Positions 46,047 to 55,376 of a stretch of 64,000 nt of DNA are shown piece by piece. The notes under the pieces were generated by a model. The model was not told the DNA's origin. It was given only the letters and a program-made list of their open reading frames with translations, and searched no databases. Made by a program: the position numbers and the translations under genes. The stretch is from assembly GCA_963762885.1 (NCBI GenBank), contig CAVXNH010000088.1, forward strand, positions 1 through 64,000, read 5' to 3'. How positions within the stretch are numbered: the first letter of the stretch is position 1; each line of letters starts with the position of its first letter. Source of the stretch: JASHVB01 sp963762885 (GTDB lineage: Bacteria; Pseudomonadota; Alphaproteobacteria; Acetobacterales; Acetobacteraceae).

Positions 46047-46856
46047 GTGCATACCCCGACCTGCCGCCTGGTGGCGCTCGCCGCCTGCCTGCTGGCCGTA
46101 TGGGCCACCGCGTGCCGGGCCGCCGAACCGGTGAGCTTCCCGGGTGCCGGTCCAGCCGCTTCGGTCACGTTGATCGGCACGTTCTATCGGGCCGCCGGCG
46201 CGCGCGTTCCCGCGGTGGTGCTGCTGCACACCTGCGGCGGGGTGCAACCGCACGAATATGCCTGGGCGGACTGGTTCGTCAGCCAGGGCTACAGCGCCCT
46301 GGTGGTGGACAGTTTCAGGCCGCGCGGGGTGAGCAACATCTGCGGCCATGCGAACGCGTCGCCAACGCCGACCGACCGCGCCTTCGATGCGCTCGCGGCG
46401 CTGGCCTGGCTGCGTACGCGCCCCGATGTGGACCCGGCGCGGATCGGTGCCATCGGTTGGTCGCATGGCGGCGGCACGGCGGTTGCAGTGGACGCGAGGG
46501 CGGTCGTCGGGTCGGTGCACCTGTCGGGTGGAGGTTTTCGGGCGGTGGCAGCGCTGTATCCGGGATGCCGCGGGCTGAGCGTCGATGCGCTGGCGGCGCC
46601 ATTGCTGCTGCTGATGGGCGATGCCGACGCATGGACGCCGCCGCAGTTTTGCACCGCGTTGCTGGGGGCGTTGCCGCCGGGCGGGCCCGCCCTCGTCAGC
46701 TACACCTATCCCGGTGCAACCCACGAGTTCGACAACCCGCGGGCGCACGGCAGCATCCAGGTGAACGGCCGGACGGTGCCGCTGGCCTACAGCGCGCAGG
46801 ACGCCGCCGATGCGCACGAGCGCGTGTTGGCGTTCTTCGCGGCGCAGATGCGATGA
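46047..46856 (+). CDS. Exported dienelactone-hydrolase-like alpha/beta hydrolase
   Basis: The 269-residue protein uses a GTG start at 46047, six bases after AAGGAGG. It has a signal peptide (VHTPTCRLVALAACLLAVWA, cleavage after CRAA). The hydrolase core includes VVLLHTCGGVQPHEYAWADW, the nucleophile motif IGAIGWSHGGGTAVAVDA, LLLMGDADAWTPPQ and YPGATHEFDNPR, giving a Ser-Asp-His arrangement. Paired cysteines (LHTCGG, NICGHA, YPGCRG, QFCTAL) suit an oxidising periplasm. DLH-like enzymes hydrolyse esters or lactones; the real substrate is unknown. It is divergent from tkt. Confidence 0.8.
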   Translation: MHTPTCRLVALAACLLAVWATACRAAEPVSFPGAGPAASVTLIGTFYRAAGARVPAVVLLHTCGGVQPHEYAWADWFVSQGYSALVVDSFRPRGVSNICGHANASPTPTDRAFDALAALAWLRTRPDVDPARIGAIGWSHGGGTAVAVDARAVVGSVHLSGGGFRAVAALYPGCRGLSVDALAAPLLLLMGDADAWTPPQFCTALLGALPPGGPALVSYTYPGATHEFDNPRAHGSIQVNGRTVPLAYSAQDAADAHERVLAFFAAQMR

Positions 46857-46886
46857 GGGGGGGGCGGAGGGTTAAAGGAAGTGCCG

Positions 46887-46984
46887 TGTGCCGACCCCGA
46901 TCACCCTCACCCGCCACTGCGCGGCGACCCCCGGGTCAAGCCGCGGGGTCATGCCTCTCCCGCGCAACGCGCGGGAGAGGTTTT
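46887..46984. repeat. Half element of the CCTCTCCCGC palindrome family, interrupted
   Basis: gtgccgaccccgatcaccct and cacccgccactgcgcggcga match the right half of the family. A short foreign-looking hairpin (cccccgggtcaagccgcggg) then intervenes before cctctcccgcgcaacgcgcg ends as ggagaggtt. It lies between two convergent genes and may terminate both. Confidence 0.65.
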
Positions 46985-46992
46985 GAAGAAGT

Positions 46993-47568
46993 TTAGTGCG
47001 TGACGGCGGCGTGGCGTTGCGTGGCGCGGGCTGCCTGGTTGCGGAACAACTCGTCGGCCAGCTTCTTCTGGTCGTCCGACAGCGCGGTGTACACGGTCTG
47101 GAACGCCGGCACGAGCTTTTGCAGGTCTTGTGCTCGGGCTTGCTCGATCTGTGCGTAGGACTGCATGTTCTCAACCGCGTTCATCTTGTCGAAACTCGCC
47201 GCGCGCTGCTGGTAGGCCGAGTCGACGTCCTTGGCGTTGTCGCGCATCACCTGGGCGAACTGATCCCATTGTGGCTGTTGCTGCGCGGTGATGTGCAAAC
47301 GCGCATGTAGATCCGCGATCCGCTGCTCGGCCATCTGCGTCATCGTTTGACCCGCCGGGCGGCCGGCGACGGCGTGCGCATGGCTGGTCGCTGCGTGGTG
47401 CGGCGTTGTCGCGGCGGCCGGCGCCGTGCTGTCGGCGGGCGCACTCGCAGCCGGTGCCGGCGTGGATGGAGCCGCGGTCTGGGCAAACGCGGTAGCGCCC
47501 ACCCCGCCGGCCAGGATCGCGGTGACCAATAGTGCTGGGGCGGCACGGACAAGCAGCGACGCTTTCAT
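46993..47568 (-). CDS. Spy/CpxP-like periplasmic protein (LTXXQ type)
   Basis: The 191-residue protein has a signal peptide (MKASLLVRAAPALLVTAILA ... ATAFAQ) and an Ala/Pro/Thr-rich, His-containing linker (PADSTAPAAATTPHHAATSH). A helical domain follows, with RIADLHARLHITAQQQPQWD, VDSAYQQRAASFDKMNAVEN and YTALSDDQKKLADELF. The two L-(H/S)-x-x-Q-type motifs match Spy/CpxP chaperone-like proteins, which buffer misfolded proteins or metal stress. The ATG at 47568 is supported by cggag upstream. The ~340-base region up to 47905 shows no gene or repeat. Confidence 0.75.
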   Translation of the reverse strand: MKASLLVRAAPALLVTAILAGGVGATAFAQTAAPSTPAPAASAPADSTAPAAATTPHHAATSHAHAVAGRPAGQTMTQMAEQRIADLHARLHITAQQQPQWDQFAQVMRDNAKDVDSAYQQRAASFDKMNAVENMQSYAQIEQARAQDLQKLVPAFQTVYTALSDDQKKLADELFRNQAARATQRHAAVTH

Positions 47569-47905
47569 TCTAATTCTCCGAGTCATGGTCAGGAAGGGCG
47601 CGGCAACGGCTTATCGGCCCGCGCGGCGCCTACATTGTGGCGATCCGTGGCGGGATCGGTTTGTTCTCGCGAATGTGCACGGTTGATCGTGCAATGCGGA
47701 TCACGTTGGGGCGATCACACCGGAGTGTCAACATAGGTGGTGCGATTGCTGTGTTACGGCAGGCAACCGGGCAATCCCGTGTCGCTTTGACTTCGGTTGA
47801 ACCGCGCGAGCGAATGTGAGGACGCTCTCGGTTTCGCGCGTTGCTTACGCATCGATCTCCTTGGCATGCTAGGCCATAGTTTCAGTTCCGAAAGGGAATA
47901 TCAGG
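47569..47905. other. Intergenic region between divergent Spy-like and repeat-protein genes
   Basis: This gap should contain two divergent promoters. It is less G/C-rich near 47690-47770, but I cannot define hexamers with confidence. aaaggga before the ATG at 47906 is a good ribosome-binding site. No gene or palindrome was found. Confidence 0.5.
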
Positions 47906-49742
47906 ATGACTGTGTCTGCATCGCCGTCGACTTGGACTTGGAATGGCACCACCAGTACCGCGTGGGCAATCTCTTCCAACTGGACGCCAACCGGCATTCC
48001 GGCGGCCGGGGATACGGCCGACGACGCTGGCGGCACGAACGTTCTGACGTTCACCGGCCATGAGTTGGACGACAACACGCTCAACCTGTCCGGCGGAGCG
48101 ACGATCGCATTCGACAATGGCAGCACGCTGGATGGCGGCTCGACGCTGAACGGCATCGCGGGCACCGTCACCGCGAGCGGGCTGTTCACCGACATCGGTA
48201 ACATCTTTGTCACTTCGGGCGATACGCTCGTGGTGTCGATTGCCGCTGGCGGGACATTGCTTTCGGATGGCCTGGGTGGGCTGGATATCGGCATCAACAA
48301 CGGCGCAGCAGGGGAGTTCAACGGCGGCACGCTGGATCTTCTGGGCGGCACGCTGGATAACCAGGAGGTGCACGTAAACGGCGGTTCTGTCGACGTCACC
48401 TCCGCACTGATGAACAACGACGAGTTGTCCATCGATGGCGGAAAGTTGGAAATCGCTCAGCAGAGCACCATTTCCCCATCCAACCTCGTGTTCGTGAACG
48501 CCAACACGGCGGTTTCCAGCACGCTGAAATTCGACAATCCGGCCTTGTTCAATGGCGACAACTCGGGGCAGATCAGCGGCTTCGAAACCGGCGATACGAT
48601 TGATATCGGCGCCAACACCATCGGGACGATCATCTACAGCGCCGGATCGGGATTCGGCAATCTTACGGTCGAGAACACCAGCGGCAGCACGATCTTTTCC
48701 GCCACCTTGAGCAGCGGCGATACCGGCAACTTCCAATCCGGCACGTTCACGGTGGGATCGTCGGGCGGGACGGCCGGCAGCTTCCAGGTGACGCAGGGGA
48801 CGGGCGATACGCTGATCACGGAGGCGACGACTTCTTCCGCGACGCCGCCGTCGGCGTCCGAAGCTTTCTACGGTGGCGGAACAAGCGACATCCTGTTCCA
48901 GAATCTCAACTCCGGTATTTTGCTCGATTGGCAGATGACCAACGGTGCCTATGCGGGTTCAACGTCGATCGCAGGCGCCACCTCCGACTGGGAGTACCCT
49001 CGGAACCGGAGACTTCTATGGCAACGGAACGAGCGATATCCTGTTCCAGAATTTGAATTCCGGCATATTGCTGGATTGGCAGATCGCCAACGGCGCTTAC
49101 GAGAGTTCCAATGCTATCGCGGGGGCTTCGTATGGCTGGAAGTTTCTTGGCACCGGCGATTTCACCGGCAGCGGCACCGATGACATCCTGTTCCAGAACA
49201 CCAACGGCCAGGTGCTGTATTGGAACATGCTGAACGGCGCCTACAACGGATCGGTGGGCGTCGCCGGCGCGACGTCCGACTGGACCTATAAGGGGGTCGG
49301 CGATTTCACCGGCAATGGAACCGACGATATCCTGTTCCAGAACACCAACGGCCAATTGATGTACTGGCAGATGTCGGGCGGCGCCTACAGTCAATCGGTG
49401 GCCCTCGCCGGGGCCACGCCGGATTGGAAAGTGCTTGGCACTGGCGACTTCTATGGTAACGGTATATCGGACATCCTGTTCCAGAACACCAACTCGGGGC
49501 TATTGCTCGATTGGGAGATCTCCTCGACCGGCACCTACGAACAGTCGGTGGCACTCGGAGCCCCTGGTGCGAATGAGAAGTTTGTTGCCACCGGCGACTA
49601 CACCGGCAACGGCACCGATGACATTCTGTTCCAGAACACCACCAATGGCCAGTTGATGTACTGGCAAATGAGCGATGGGGCGCACACAAACTCCGTGGGG
49701 GTCGCGGGGGCAACGTCCGACTGGAAGGCGCTGTCCGGCTGA
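47906..49742 (+). CDS. Secreted repeat protein with six FG-GAP-like repeats, frame broken
   Basis: The N-terminal 300 residues (MTVSASPSTWTWNGTTSTAW, ANTAVSSTLKFDNPALFNGD) form a Gly/Thr/Asn-rich beta-helix-like domain of the adhesin/autotransporter-passenger type. Six ~48-residue repeats follow, each like GTGDFTGNGTDDILFQNTNG then QLMYWQMSGGAYSQSVALAGAT. The D-x-x-G-x-G-x-x-D core matches FG-GAP/VCBS calcium-binding repeats. The frame breaks in repeat 1: one extra C in gagtaccctcgg (near 48997) must be removed to join DWEYLGTGDFYG. No N-terminal signal peptide is visible, so type I secretion would be expected, but no type I exporter is nearby. The role is probably surface or matrix attachment. 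Confidence 0.75.
48860..49740 (+). repeat. Six tandem repeats of about 144 bases encoding FG-GAP-like units
   Basis: Each unit contains the coding pattern for GTSDILFQN or GTDDILFQN, followed by a W-containing strand and a GA(T/S)..W end. Units alternate between two types, NSGILLDW and NGQLMYW, which suggests duplication of unit pairs. Confidence 0.75.
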
Positions 49743-50008
49743 TCAGGTCCGCTTGCTACGTCAGCGCGTTCGGTCAGGGGTTCGGGTTCCCAGAACGGCT
49801 CAGGCATTGCGTCGTCTCCGCTGTCGTGGAACGGCGCAATGCCGAGTGGTGTGCCGACCCAGACGGATCGTGCCCGGCGTCCAACTGTCATTGTGGGCGA
49901 ATCGAAGCAATCTACCCCCAGAGATTCTGCGATCTCTCGTGGGAGATTGCTTCACTTCGCTCGCAATGACGGAATTGGACGTTGGATCGGTCAGTCAGGA
50001 TCAGAGCA
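49743..50008. repeat. Intergenic region with REP-like hairpin
   Basis: cgaagcaatctacccccaga faces tgggagattgcttcacttcg at 49902-49960, followed by ctcgcaatgacggaattgga. The same gcaatgacggaattggacgt string recurs at 28645-28665, so it belongs to another small repeat family. No gene is seen here. Confidence 0.55.
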
Positions 50009-50746
50009 CTAGCGCATGCCGGCAAGTTCGCGCTCCAGGTGAACGATTCGCATGCGCGCCTCGATCAGCGCCATGTGAAGACTCTGGAGCAAGGGCGGAT
50101 CGTCAGATGTGACAGCGGGAGGATGCGCCGCATCGTCGGCAACAAGGCGAGCGAGGACCTTGTGGAACGACTGCAAGCGGTCGTCCATCAGTGCCTCGGT
50201 CACTCGCGCCGGGTCGATGATGGGGGGAGCAATCTTCTCAGCGGCGATATTCAATGAGATCGCAATTCTTTCGCCGGCATCGTCCAGCATCCATCCGTTC
50301 GACGCGTCCGGCAGATCGTGTTTCCACCAATCGAACCGGCCGAAACCAAGCGCGCGCAGCATCGCCAGCAGCATGTCGCGCGTGTAGCCGTATTGATGGG
50401 CCTCTAACGGGTTCTCCAGGCGCCCGACACCGAACAGCAAGCCGGCAGCGTGCCACACATTACGGCCCTCGGCGATCAGGCGCGCGAGCAATGCGAGGTC
50501 CGGTACAGCGATTTGGAGATGCCCACCGGGCCTAAGGACTCGCGCCCATTCGGCGAGAGCCTTGAACGACAGCGGCCAAGGAATGTGTTCGAGGATGTGG
50601 CTGGCACAGATTTCATCTACCGAGTCCGACGCGATGTGAACCAGATCCGTGACGTCGGCGACGATGTCCGGCTGGTGTGACGGGTCTATATCGATCGTCA
50701 GAAATCCGTCAGGCCGGTAGTCGCGACTTCCGAGATAGAGGCGCAT
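50009..50746 (-). CDS. SAM-dependent methyltransferase, short class I type
   Basis: The 245-residue protein starts MRLYLGSRDYRPDGFLTIDI. It has strand-1-like GSRDYRPDGFLTIDIDPS, DIVADVTDLVHIASDSVDEI, ICASHILEHIPWPLSFKALA, EWARVLRPGGHLQIAVPD, the compact methyltransferase pattern seen in sugar and lipopolysaccharide loci. The glycine loop is minimal, which makes activity slightly uncertain. The C-terminal helix (LLQSLHMALIEARMRIVHLE) looks coiled-coil. It is followed upstream by a glycosyltransferase 9 gene on the same strand, suggesting glycan decoration. Confidence 0.75.
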   Translation of the reverse strand: MRLYLGSRDYRPDGFLTIDIDPSHQPDIVADVTDLVHIASDSVDEICASHILEHIPWPLSFKALAEWARVLRPGGHLQIAVPDLALLARLIAEGRNVWHAAGLLFGVGRLENPLEAHQYGYTRDMLLAMLRALGFGRFDWWKHDLPDASNGWMLDDAGERIAISLNIAAEKIAPPIIDPARVTEALMDDRLQSFHKVLARLVADDAAHPPAVTSDDPPLLQSLHMALIEARMRIVHLERELAGMR

Positions 50747-50833
50747 GGCCAAGCCTTTGGGTGCGTGGTTGCGATGCACGTGCCGACGCGCTTCGGCATC
50801 GGCGGATGGTCCGAGGACGCAGTGACGTTGGCG

Positions 50834-52147
50834 CTAACCGACCGGGTCAGGCAATGCCGCGCGGAATTGCGCTGGTGCTCGCACGACCTCTTGCAGGATA
50901 CGATCGGCCACCGCGACGGGGTCCTGCTGCGTCATGCAGCGCGGCGCTTCGAAGCCCTTCGCACACGAATCCATCCAGGTGCGGGTCATCCACCAGCAGT
51001 TGCCGCAGGTGGGTGGGTCGATGTTGATATTGCCGGGATAGCCGAAATAATCGCTCGGCGTCGGGCCGAACACCACGGCGGAGCGGGTGCCGACGCACGC
51101 GGCCAGGTGCACAAGCCCGCTCTCATTGTCGAGGTGCAGCGCCGCCTGGGCGATCAAGGCTGAAGCCTGGTCCATCGACGTCTTGTTCAGCAGCACCATG
51201 TCGCACTCCGGGATCGGCTCGCTGGTCACCGTCCCGAGCTGAACGAAGCGCATATGCGGCAGGGCGGCTTTCAACCGAGCCACGACGGCGCCGAAATGCG
51301 GATAGCATTTGGTAGCGCGGCGGCCGCTGATGACGAAGCCGGTATCGAAACCGTTATGCACGGTAATGTAATGGCCCGGCCGCAATCCGAGGCGAGAAAC
51401 CGCAAAGCTGTCCTGTGGCACCGCGAGCAAATCGCCGCCGTAGACCAGGCCGCCCATCAAATGCAGGAAATCGCGCCGGGTCGCGCCGCAAAACACCGCG
51501 GTGCGGGCCAGGAAATTGTCGAGCCACGGATGACGCTCGACGAACAGGTCTATCTTCGGCCGATACTCGATCAGGTTATGCAGAACCCGGGTCAGCTCGG
51601 GTATTTCGCGCACGGATCTCCAGCGCACATGGTCCGCATAAACCACGGCAAATTGGTTGAGCCGCAAGCTGGCGTCGTAATCGCCGAGCGTCGGTTCGAA
51701 TGAGACGTCGTGATAGGCGGCATGGAAGCCCGCGACGTTGCCGAACGCCCAGCTTGCCAGTTTGGGGCTGGGCGCGAAAATGTCGAACCTGATGTCGCCT
51801 GCCTGCGCTGCGACGTCCCGCAGGAAGCGCGCCATGACCAGGCAGTCCCCCAGACCGCCGGTGACGGCGAAAGCGAGGTACGGCTGCGCCGGGACATCTT
51901 CCTCCCGCACCCGCGCCACCGCGGCGCGAACCTTCGCCGTTCGCCCCGCCGCGCGAAGGTTACGCAGCAAGAGCGGCACCTTGCGCAGCAGCATGCGCGC
52001 CGCGAGTGCCACCACAGCCTTCCAGCCGCGCGTCGTGCGGGTTTCCTGCAACAGCCGCGCGGCCCGCTGCAACCGCCCCCGCAGACTGTGGCTGTCGGAC
52101 CACGGCGGCACGGATTTGCGGTCAGGTATCGAGAGCCAAGCCATCAT
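50834..52147 (-). CDS. Glycosyltransferase family 9 (heptosyltransferase-like)
   Basis: The 437-residue protein has a GT-B fold: FAVTGGLGDCLVMARFLRDV at the start of domain 1, and a C-terminal donor site with QLGTVTSEPIPECDMVLLNK, ALIAQAALHLDNESGLVHLA and ACVGTRSAVVFGPTPSDYFG. D-N-E-S-G-x-x-H is the family-9 hallmark. A cysteine cluster near the end (CGNCWWMTRTWMDSCAKGFE ... CM) could bind a metal and is seen in a subgroup. It likely adds a heptose or another sugar to a surface polysaccharide in the cytoplasm. It is just upstream of the methyltransferase. Confidence 0.82.
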   Translation of the reverse strand: MMAWLSIPDRKSVPPWSDSHSLRGRLQRAARLLQETRTTRGWKAVVALAARMLLRKVPLLLRNLRAAGRTAKVRAAVARVREEDVPAQPYLAFAVTGGLGDCLVMARFLRDVAAQAGDIRFDIFAPSPKLASWAFGNVAGFHAAYHDVSFEPTLGDYDASLRLNQFAVVYADHVRWRSVREIPELTRVLHNLIEYRPKIDLFVERHPWLDNFLARTAVFCGATRRDFLHLMGGLVYGGDLLAVPQDSFAVSRLGLRPGHYITVHNGFDTGFVISGRRATKCYPHFGAVVARLKAALPHMRFVQLGTVTSEPIPECDMVLLNKTSMDQASALIAQAALHLDNESGLVHLAACVGTRSAVVFGPTPSDYFGYPGNINIDPPTCGNCWWMTRTWMDSCAKGFEAPRCMTQQDPVAVADRILQEVVRAPAQFRAALPDPVG

Positions 52148-52390
52148 GCGGGCGGTTTCATCTGAGGCATCGGATCGGACTACTGCGTTACCGCAGCAAG
52201 CGTCACCCGGGTTTTGGCCGAATGGGGAATTCAGCCGTTCCGATCACAGGAAGTTTATCATGAATGGGGGATGCGGCGGCAGTGGAACTGGTTTTTCCTC
52301 CGGGCGCGCGCGGGTGTCCCACCAAACCCTGGTTTTCCGCGCCTACATCGCTCCCTGCCTGGGCTTCTGTCTGTAAACAGACATAAGGGC

Positions 52391-53470
52391 CTAGAATCCC
52401 GCCCGCATGTATTGCGGCGGCACCTCCGGCTTCACGCCCAAAGCCTTCGCCGCGCGCAGCGGCCACGCGGGATCGGCCAGCACCGCGCGGGCCACCAGCA
52501 CCACGTCGGCGCGGTCATTGGCGAGGATCTCCGCGGCGTGGGTGGGCTCGGTAATCAGCCCGACCGCGCCGGTGGCGATGCCGGCGCCGTGCTTCACTGC
52601 GTCGGCGAACGGCACCTGGTAGCCGGGATGCAACGACGGGATGCGCTGATCCGATGACACGCCGCCGGACGAGCAATCGATCAGGTCCACGTCGCCCCGC
52701 GCGGCGAGCCGGCGGCACAGCGCGACGGTGTCGGCGATGGCCAGGCCGCCCGGCATCCAGTCGGTGCAGGACAGCCGGATCCACAGCGGCAGGTCGGCCG
52801 GCCATTCGCTGCGCACCGCATCGATTGTCTGCATCAGGAATCGGCTGCGTCCCTCCGCGTCGCCGCCGTAGGAGTCCGTGCGGCGGTTGGAGATCGGCGA
52901 GAGAAAGGAATGCAGCAGGTAGCCGTGTGCGGCGTGCAGTTCCAGCACCCGCACGCCGGCCTCGCGCGCCAGCCGGGCGGCGTGGGCGAACTGGCCGGCG
53001 ATTTCGGCGATTTCCCCCGCGGAGAGCATGTGCGGATCGGTGGCGCCGGCGACCATCGGGATCGCGCTCGGCGCCAGCGGCACCCAGCCGCCGTCGTTCG
53101 GTGCGATCGGTGCGCCGCCCTCCCACGGACGTTGTACGGATGCCTTGCGGCCGGCATGCGCGAGCTGCACGCCTGGCACCGCGCCGCCACGCTCTACGAT
53201 CGCGACCAATCGGCGCAGCAACGCCTGGTGCTGTGCGTTCCACAGTCCGAGGCAGTTGTGGGTGATGCGGCCGGCGGCGGAGACGTGGGTGGCCTCGGTG
53301 AACACGATCCCGGCGCCGCCCATGGCGCGGGCGCCGAGGTGCTGGATGTGCCAGTCGTCGCCCAGGCCGTCGGTGGCGCTGTACTGGCACATCGGCGAGA
53401 CGACGATGCGGTTGCGGGCGGTGACCGAGCGGAAGCTGATCGGCTGGAACAGCACGGGCGTGTGGGGCAT
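52391..53470 (-). CDS. NADH:flavin oxidoreductase, Old Yellow Enzyme family (YqjM-like)
   Basis: The 359-residue protein starts MPHTPVLFQPISFRSVTARN. FMN-barrel blocks include RIVVSPMCQYSATDGLGDDW (Cys of the YqjM class), HLGARAMGGAGIVFTEATHV, VPGVQLAHAGRKAS, VLELHAAHGYLLHSFLSPIS (HAAHGY with the substrate-binding His pair) and NRRTDSYGGDAEGRSRFLMQ. YqjM-type enzymes reduce activated C=C bonds with NAD(P)H. The open frame extends to 53638, but upstream sequence belongs to a palindromic repeat and is not family-like. A Cys rather than Thr at the flavin position supports the thermophilic-like subgroup. Confidence 0.9.
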   Translation of the reverse strand: MPHTPVLFQPISFRSVTARNRIVVSPMCQYSATDGLGDDWHIQHLGARAMGGAGIVFTEATHVSAAGRITHNCLGLWNAQHQALLRRLVAIVERGGAVPGVQLAHAGRKASVQRPWEGGAPIAPNDGGWVPLAPSAIPMVAGATDPHMLSAGEIAEIAGQFAHAARLAREAGVRVLELHAAHGYLLHSFLSPISNRRTDSYGGDAEGRSRFLMQTIDAVRSEWPADLPLWIRLSCTDWMPGGLAIADTVALCRRLAARGDVDLIDCSSGGVSSDQRIPSLHPGYQVPFADAVKHGAGIATGAVGLITEPTHAAEILANDRADVVLVARAVLADPAWPLRAAKALGVKPEVPPQYMRAGF

Positions 53471-53548
53471 GCGATTGGCGGTCCTTGTACGGTGCGGGTG
53501 CTGTCCTTGCCCCACGCACTCATTATGTAGCAAGCGCCAGAACGAATC

Positions 53549-53610
53549 GTCATCCCCGCGAAAGCGCGGAGCCATGCGGCTGCTTGGGTCCCCGCTTGCG
53601 CTGGGATGAC
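53549..53610. repeat. Palindrome related to the 18-bp array element
   Basis: gtcatccccgcgaaagcgcg at the left and gcttgcgctgggatgac at the right enclose catgcggctgcttgggtccc. It is a diverged single copy of the palindrome at 14536-14599, here without tandem amplification. Confidence 0.7.
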
Positions 53611-53711
53611 GGTGCAGTTTTCGGTGAACGCGGATCAAGCGGCGTTCGCCACATAATGCTACAATGAGCCACGGCGCTGACCGGGGCGAGATAACGCGCT
53701 ACGCTGCCGGC

Positions 53712-54602
53712 ATGACGGACGCCCCACCCGCATCACGCACACTGCACATCCTGTCGATCCAGTCCTGGGTGTCCTACGGTCATGTCGGCAATGCGAGCGC
53801 GGTGTTTCCGCTGCAACGCCTCGGCGCCGAGGTGTGGTCGATCAACACGGTGCAGTTCTCCAACCACACCGGCTACGGCGACTGGACCGGGCAGGTCTAT
53901 ACCGGCGCGCAGGTACGCGACCTGGTGGATGGCATCGCCGCGCGCGACGTGCTGCGGCACTGCGACGCGGTGCTGTCCGGCTACATGGGCGACGCGGCGA
54001 TCGGCGACGCGATCCTGCACGCGGTGGCGCGGGTGCGCGGGGAAAATTCGGGCTCGGTGTATTGCTGCGACCCGGTGATCGGCGACGTGGAGGAAGGGGT
54101 CTACGTGCGCCCCGGCATCGAAGCGTTCTTGCGCGAGCACGCGCTGCCGCAGGCCGACATCGCCACGCCCAATCGCTTCGAGCTGGAGCGGCTGACCGGA
54201 CTGCCCTGCGGCACTCTTGTTGAGGCGAAGCAGGCGGTGGCCGCGCTGGCGGCGACGTTGCGGCCGGATGGACTCCGCTGCGTGCTGCTGACCAGCCTGG
54301 ATACCGAGGAAACGCCGGGCGACCACCTGGATCTTCTGGTGGGCGAGGGCGGCAACTTCCACCTGTTGCGCACGCCGCGCCTGCCGGTTGCGGTGAACGG
54401 CGCCGGCGATGCGATTGCCGCGCTGTTCCTGTTCCATCGGTTGCAGAGCGGCAGTGCGCTGGCGGCACTGGAGGCGGCGGGATCCGCGGTGTACGGCCTG
54501 CTGAAACGCACCGCGGAGGCCGGTTCGCGCGAGATCCTGACGGTCGCGGCACAGCAGGAATTCGTCGCGCCGACCACGTGGTTCACCGCGTCCCCGTGCT
54601 GA
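53712..54602 (+). CDS. pdxY: Pyridoxal kinase PdxY
   Basis: The 296-residue ribokinase-fold protein starts MTDAPPASRTLHILSIQSWV. It has the N-terminal SYGHVGNASAVFPLQRLGAE, VQFSNHTGYGDWTGQVY, YCCDPVIGDVEEGVYVRPGI and ATPNRFELERLTG, and the anion-hole motif PVAVNGAGDAIAALFLF with the catalytic Asp. This is the PdxY/PdxK set. It phosphorylates pyridoxal to salvage vitamin B6. ATG codons at 53664 and 53712 are in frame; 53712 matches the family start. NUDIX follows after one base. Confidence 0.93.
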   Translation: MTDAPPASRTLHILSIQSWVSYGHVGNASAVFPLQRLGAEVWSINTVQFSNHTGYGDWTGQVYTGAQVRDLVDGIAARDVLRHCDAVLSGYMGDAAIGDAILHAVARVRGENSGSVYCCDPVIGDVEEGVYVRPGIEAFLREHALPQADIATPNRFELERLTGLPCGTLVEAKQAVAALAATLRPDGLRCVLLTSLDTEETPGDHLDLLVGEGGNFHLLRTPRLPVAVNGAGDAIAALFLFHRLQSGSALAALEAAGSAVYGLLKRTAEAGSREILTVAAQQEFVAPTTWFTASPC

Positions 54603-54603
54603 C

Positions 54604-55035
54604 ATGCGAATGGTGACCTCCGCCGGTGTGATCGTCACCGACGGGCGCCGTGTGCTGCTGGGGCATGCGACGCACTCGCCGCGTTGGGACATTCCCAAGG
54701 GCATCGCAGAGCCTGGCGAAAGTTTCGTCGCGGCGGCGATGCGGGAGCTGGAGGAGGAGACGGGGCTGGTGGTGGCGGCCGACGCTCTGCGCGACCTCGG
54801 CGTGCACGCGTATCGGCCGGGCAAGGACCTGGCGCTGTTCGTGTGGGTGCCGGGCGAGATGCCACGGGCAGAGAATCTGGTGTGCCGGTCAATGTTTGCG
54901 CTGCGCAGCGGAGCGATGGCGCCGGAATTCGACAGGTTCGGCGTGTTCGCATGGGAGGCTGCGCTGGGCAAGGTCGGGAAGAGTTTGGCTCGGTTGCTGA
55001 GGGAGTTACGGGGCGGTGTCGGCATCGTAGGGTGA
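54604..55035 (+). CDS. NUDIX hydrolase
   Basis: The 143-residue protein has a full Nudix box in GIAEPGESFVAAAMRELEEE followed by TGL (G-x5-E-x7-R-E-x2-E-E-x-G-L pattern). The rest forms the usual alpha/beta fold (MVTSAGVIVTDGRRVLLGHA at the start). These enzymes hydrolyse nucleoside diphosphates linked to another group; the substrate cannot be read from the sequence. It starts one base after pdxY, so it is translated from the same mRNA. Confidence 0.9.
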   Translation: MRMVTSAGVIVTDGRRVLLGHATHSPRWDIPKGIAEPGESFVAAAMRELEEETGLVVAADALRDLGVHAYRPGKDLALFVWVPGEMPRAENLVCRSMFALRSGAMAPEFDRFGVFAWEAALGKVGKSLARLLRELRGGVGIVG

Positions 55036-55120
55036 GGCCGGCGCCGGGCAATCGCATTCAAACTGCGTAGGCACTGGCCTGATGATCCGCTGCTTTTCCG
55101 GCCGGAGCCGGGCGGCAAAG

Positions 55121-55296
55121 AAGCAAGCATCTCAACACGGATTTCGCAGAGAAGAAGGTTAAGCCACAGATTTACTCAGAGAACAGTAAAATGATAGGAG
55201 AATATACGCAGGATACCGCCCGCGTTATGCGGCCGTTCTCTGTGCAAATCTGTGGCTTGATCTTTCTCTCGGTGAAATCTGTGTTGAAATGCTTGC
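55121..55296. repeat. Large inverted repeat, AGCAAG...GCTTGCT family, copy 2
   Basis: Left arm gcaagcatctcaacacggat, ttcgcagagaag, gccacagatttactcagaga (55121-55192); right arm gttctctgtgcaaatctgtg, gcttga, ctctcggtgaaatctgtgtt, gaaatgcttgc (55235-55296). Arms of about 62-72 bases match imperfectly around a 42-base AT-rich centre. It lies between NUDIX and the convergent MFS gene. The remaining gap up to 55376 contains no gene. Confidence 0.75.
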
Positions 55297-55376
55297 TTTT
55301 CTGCACCATTCCCCGGCCCTCGGCGAGGGTCCGGACCATTCCGACGTGATGGGATCGTCCAAATGCGATGCCCCGG

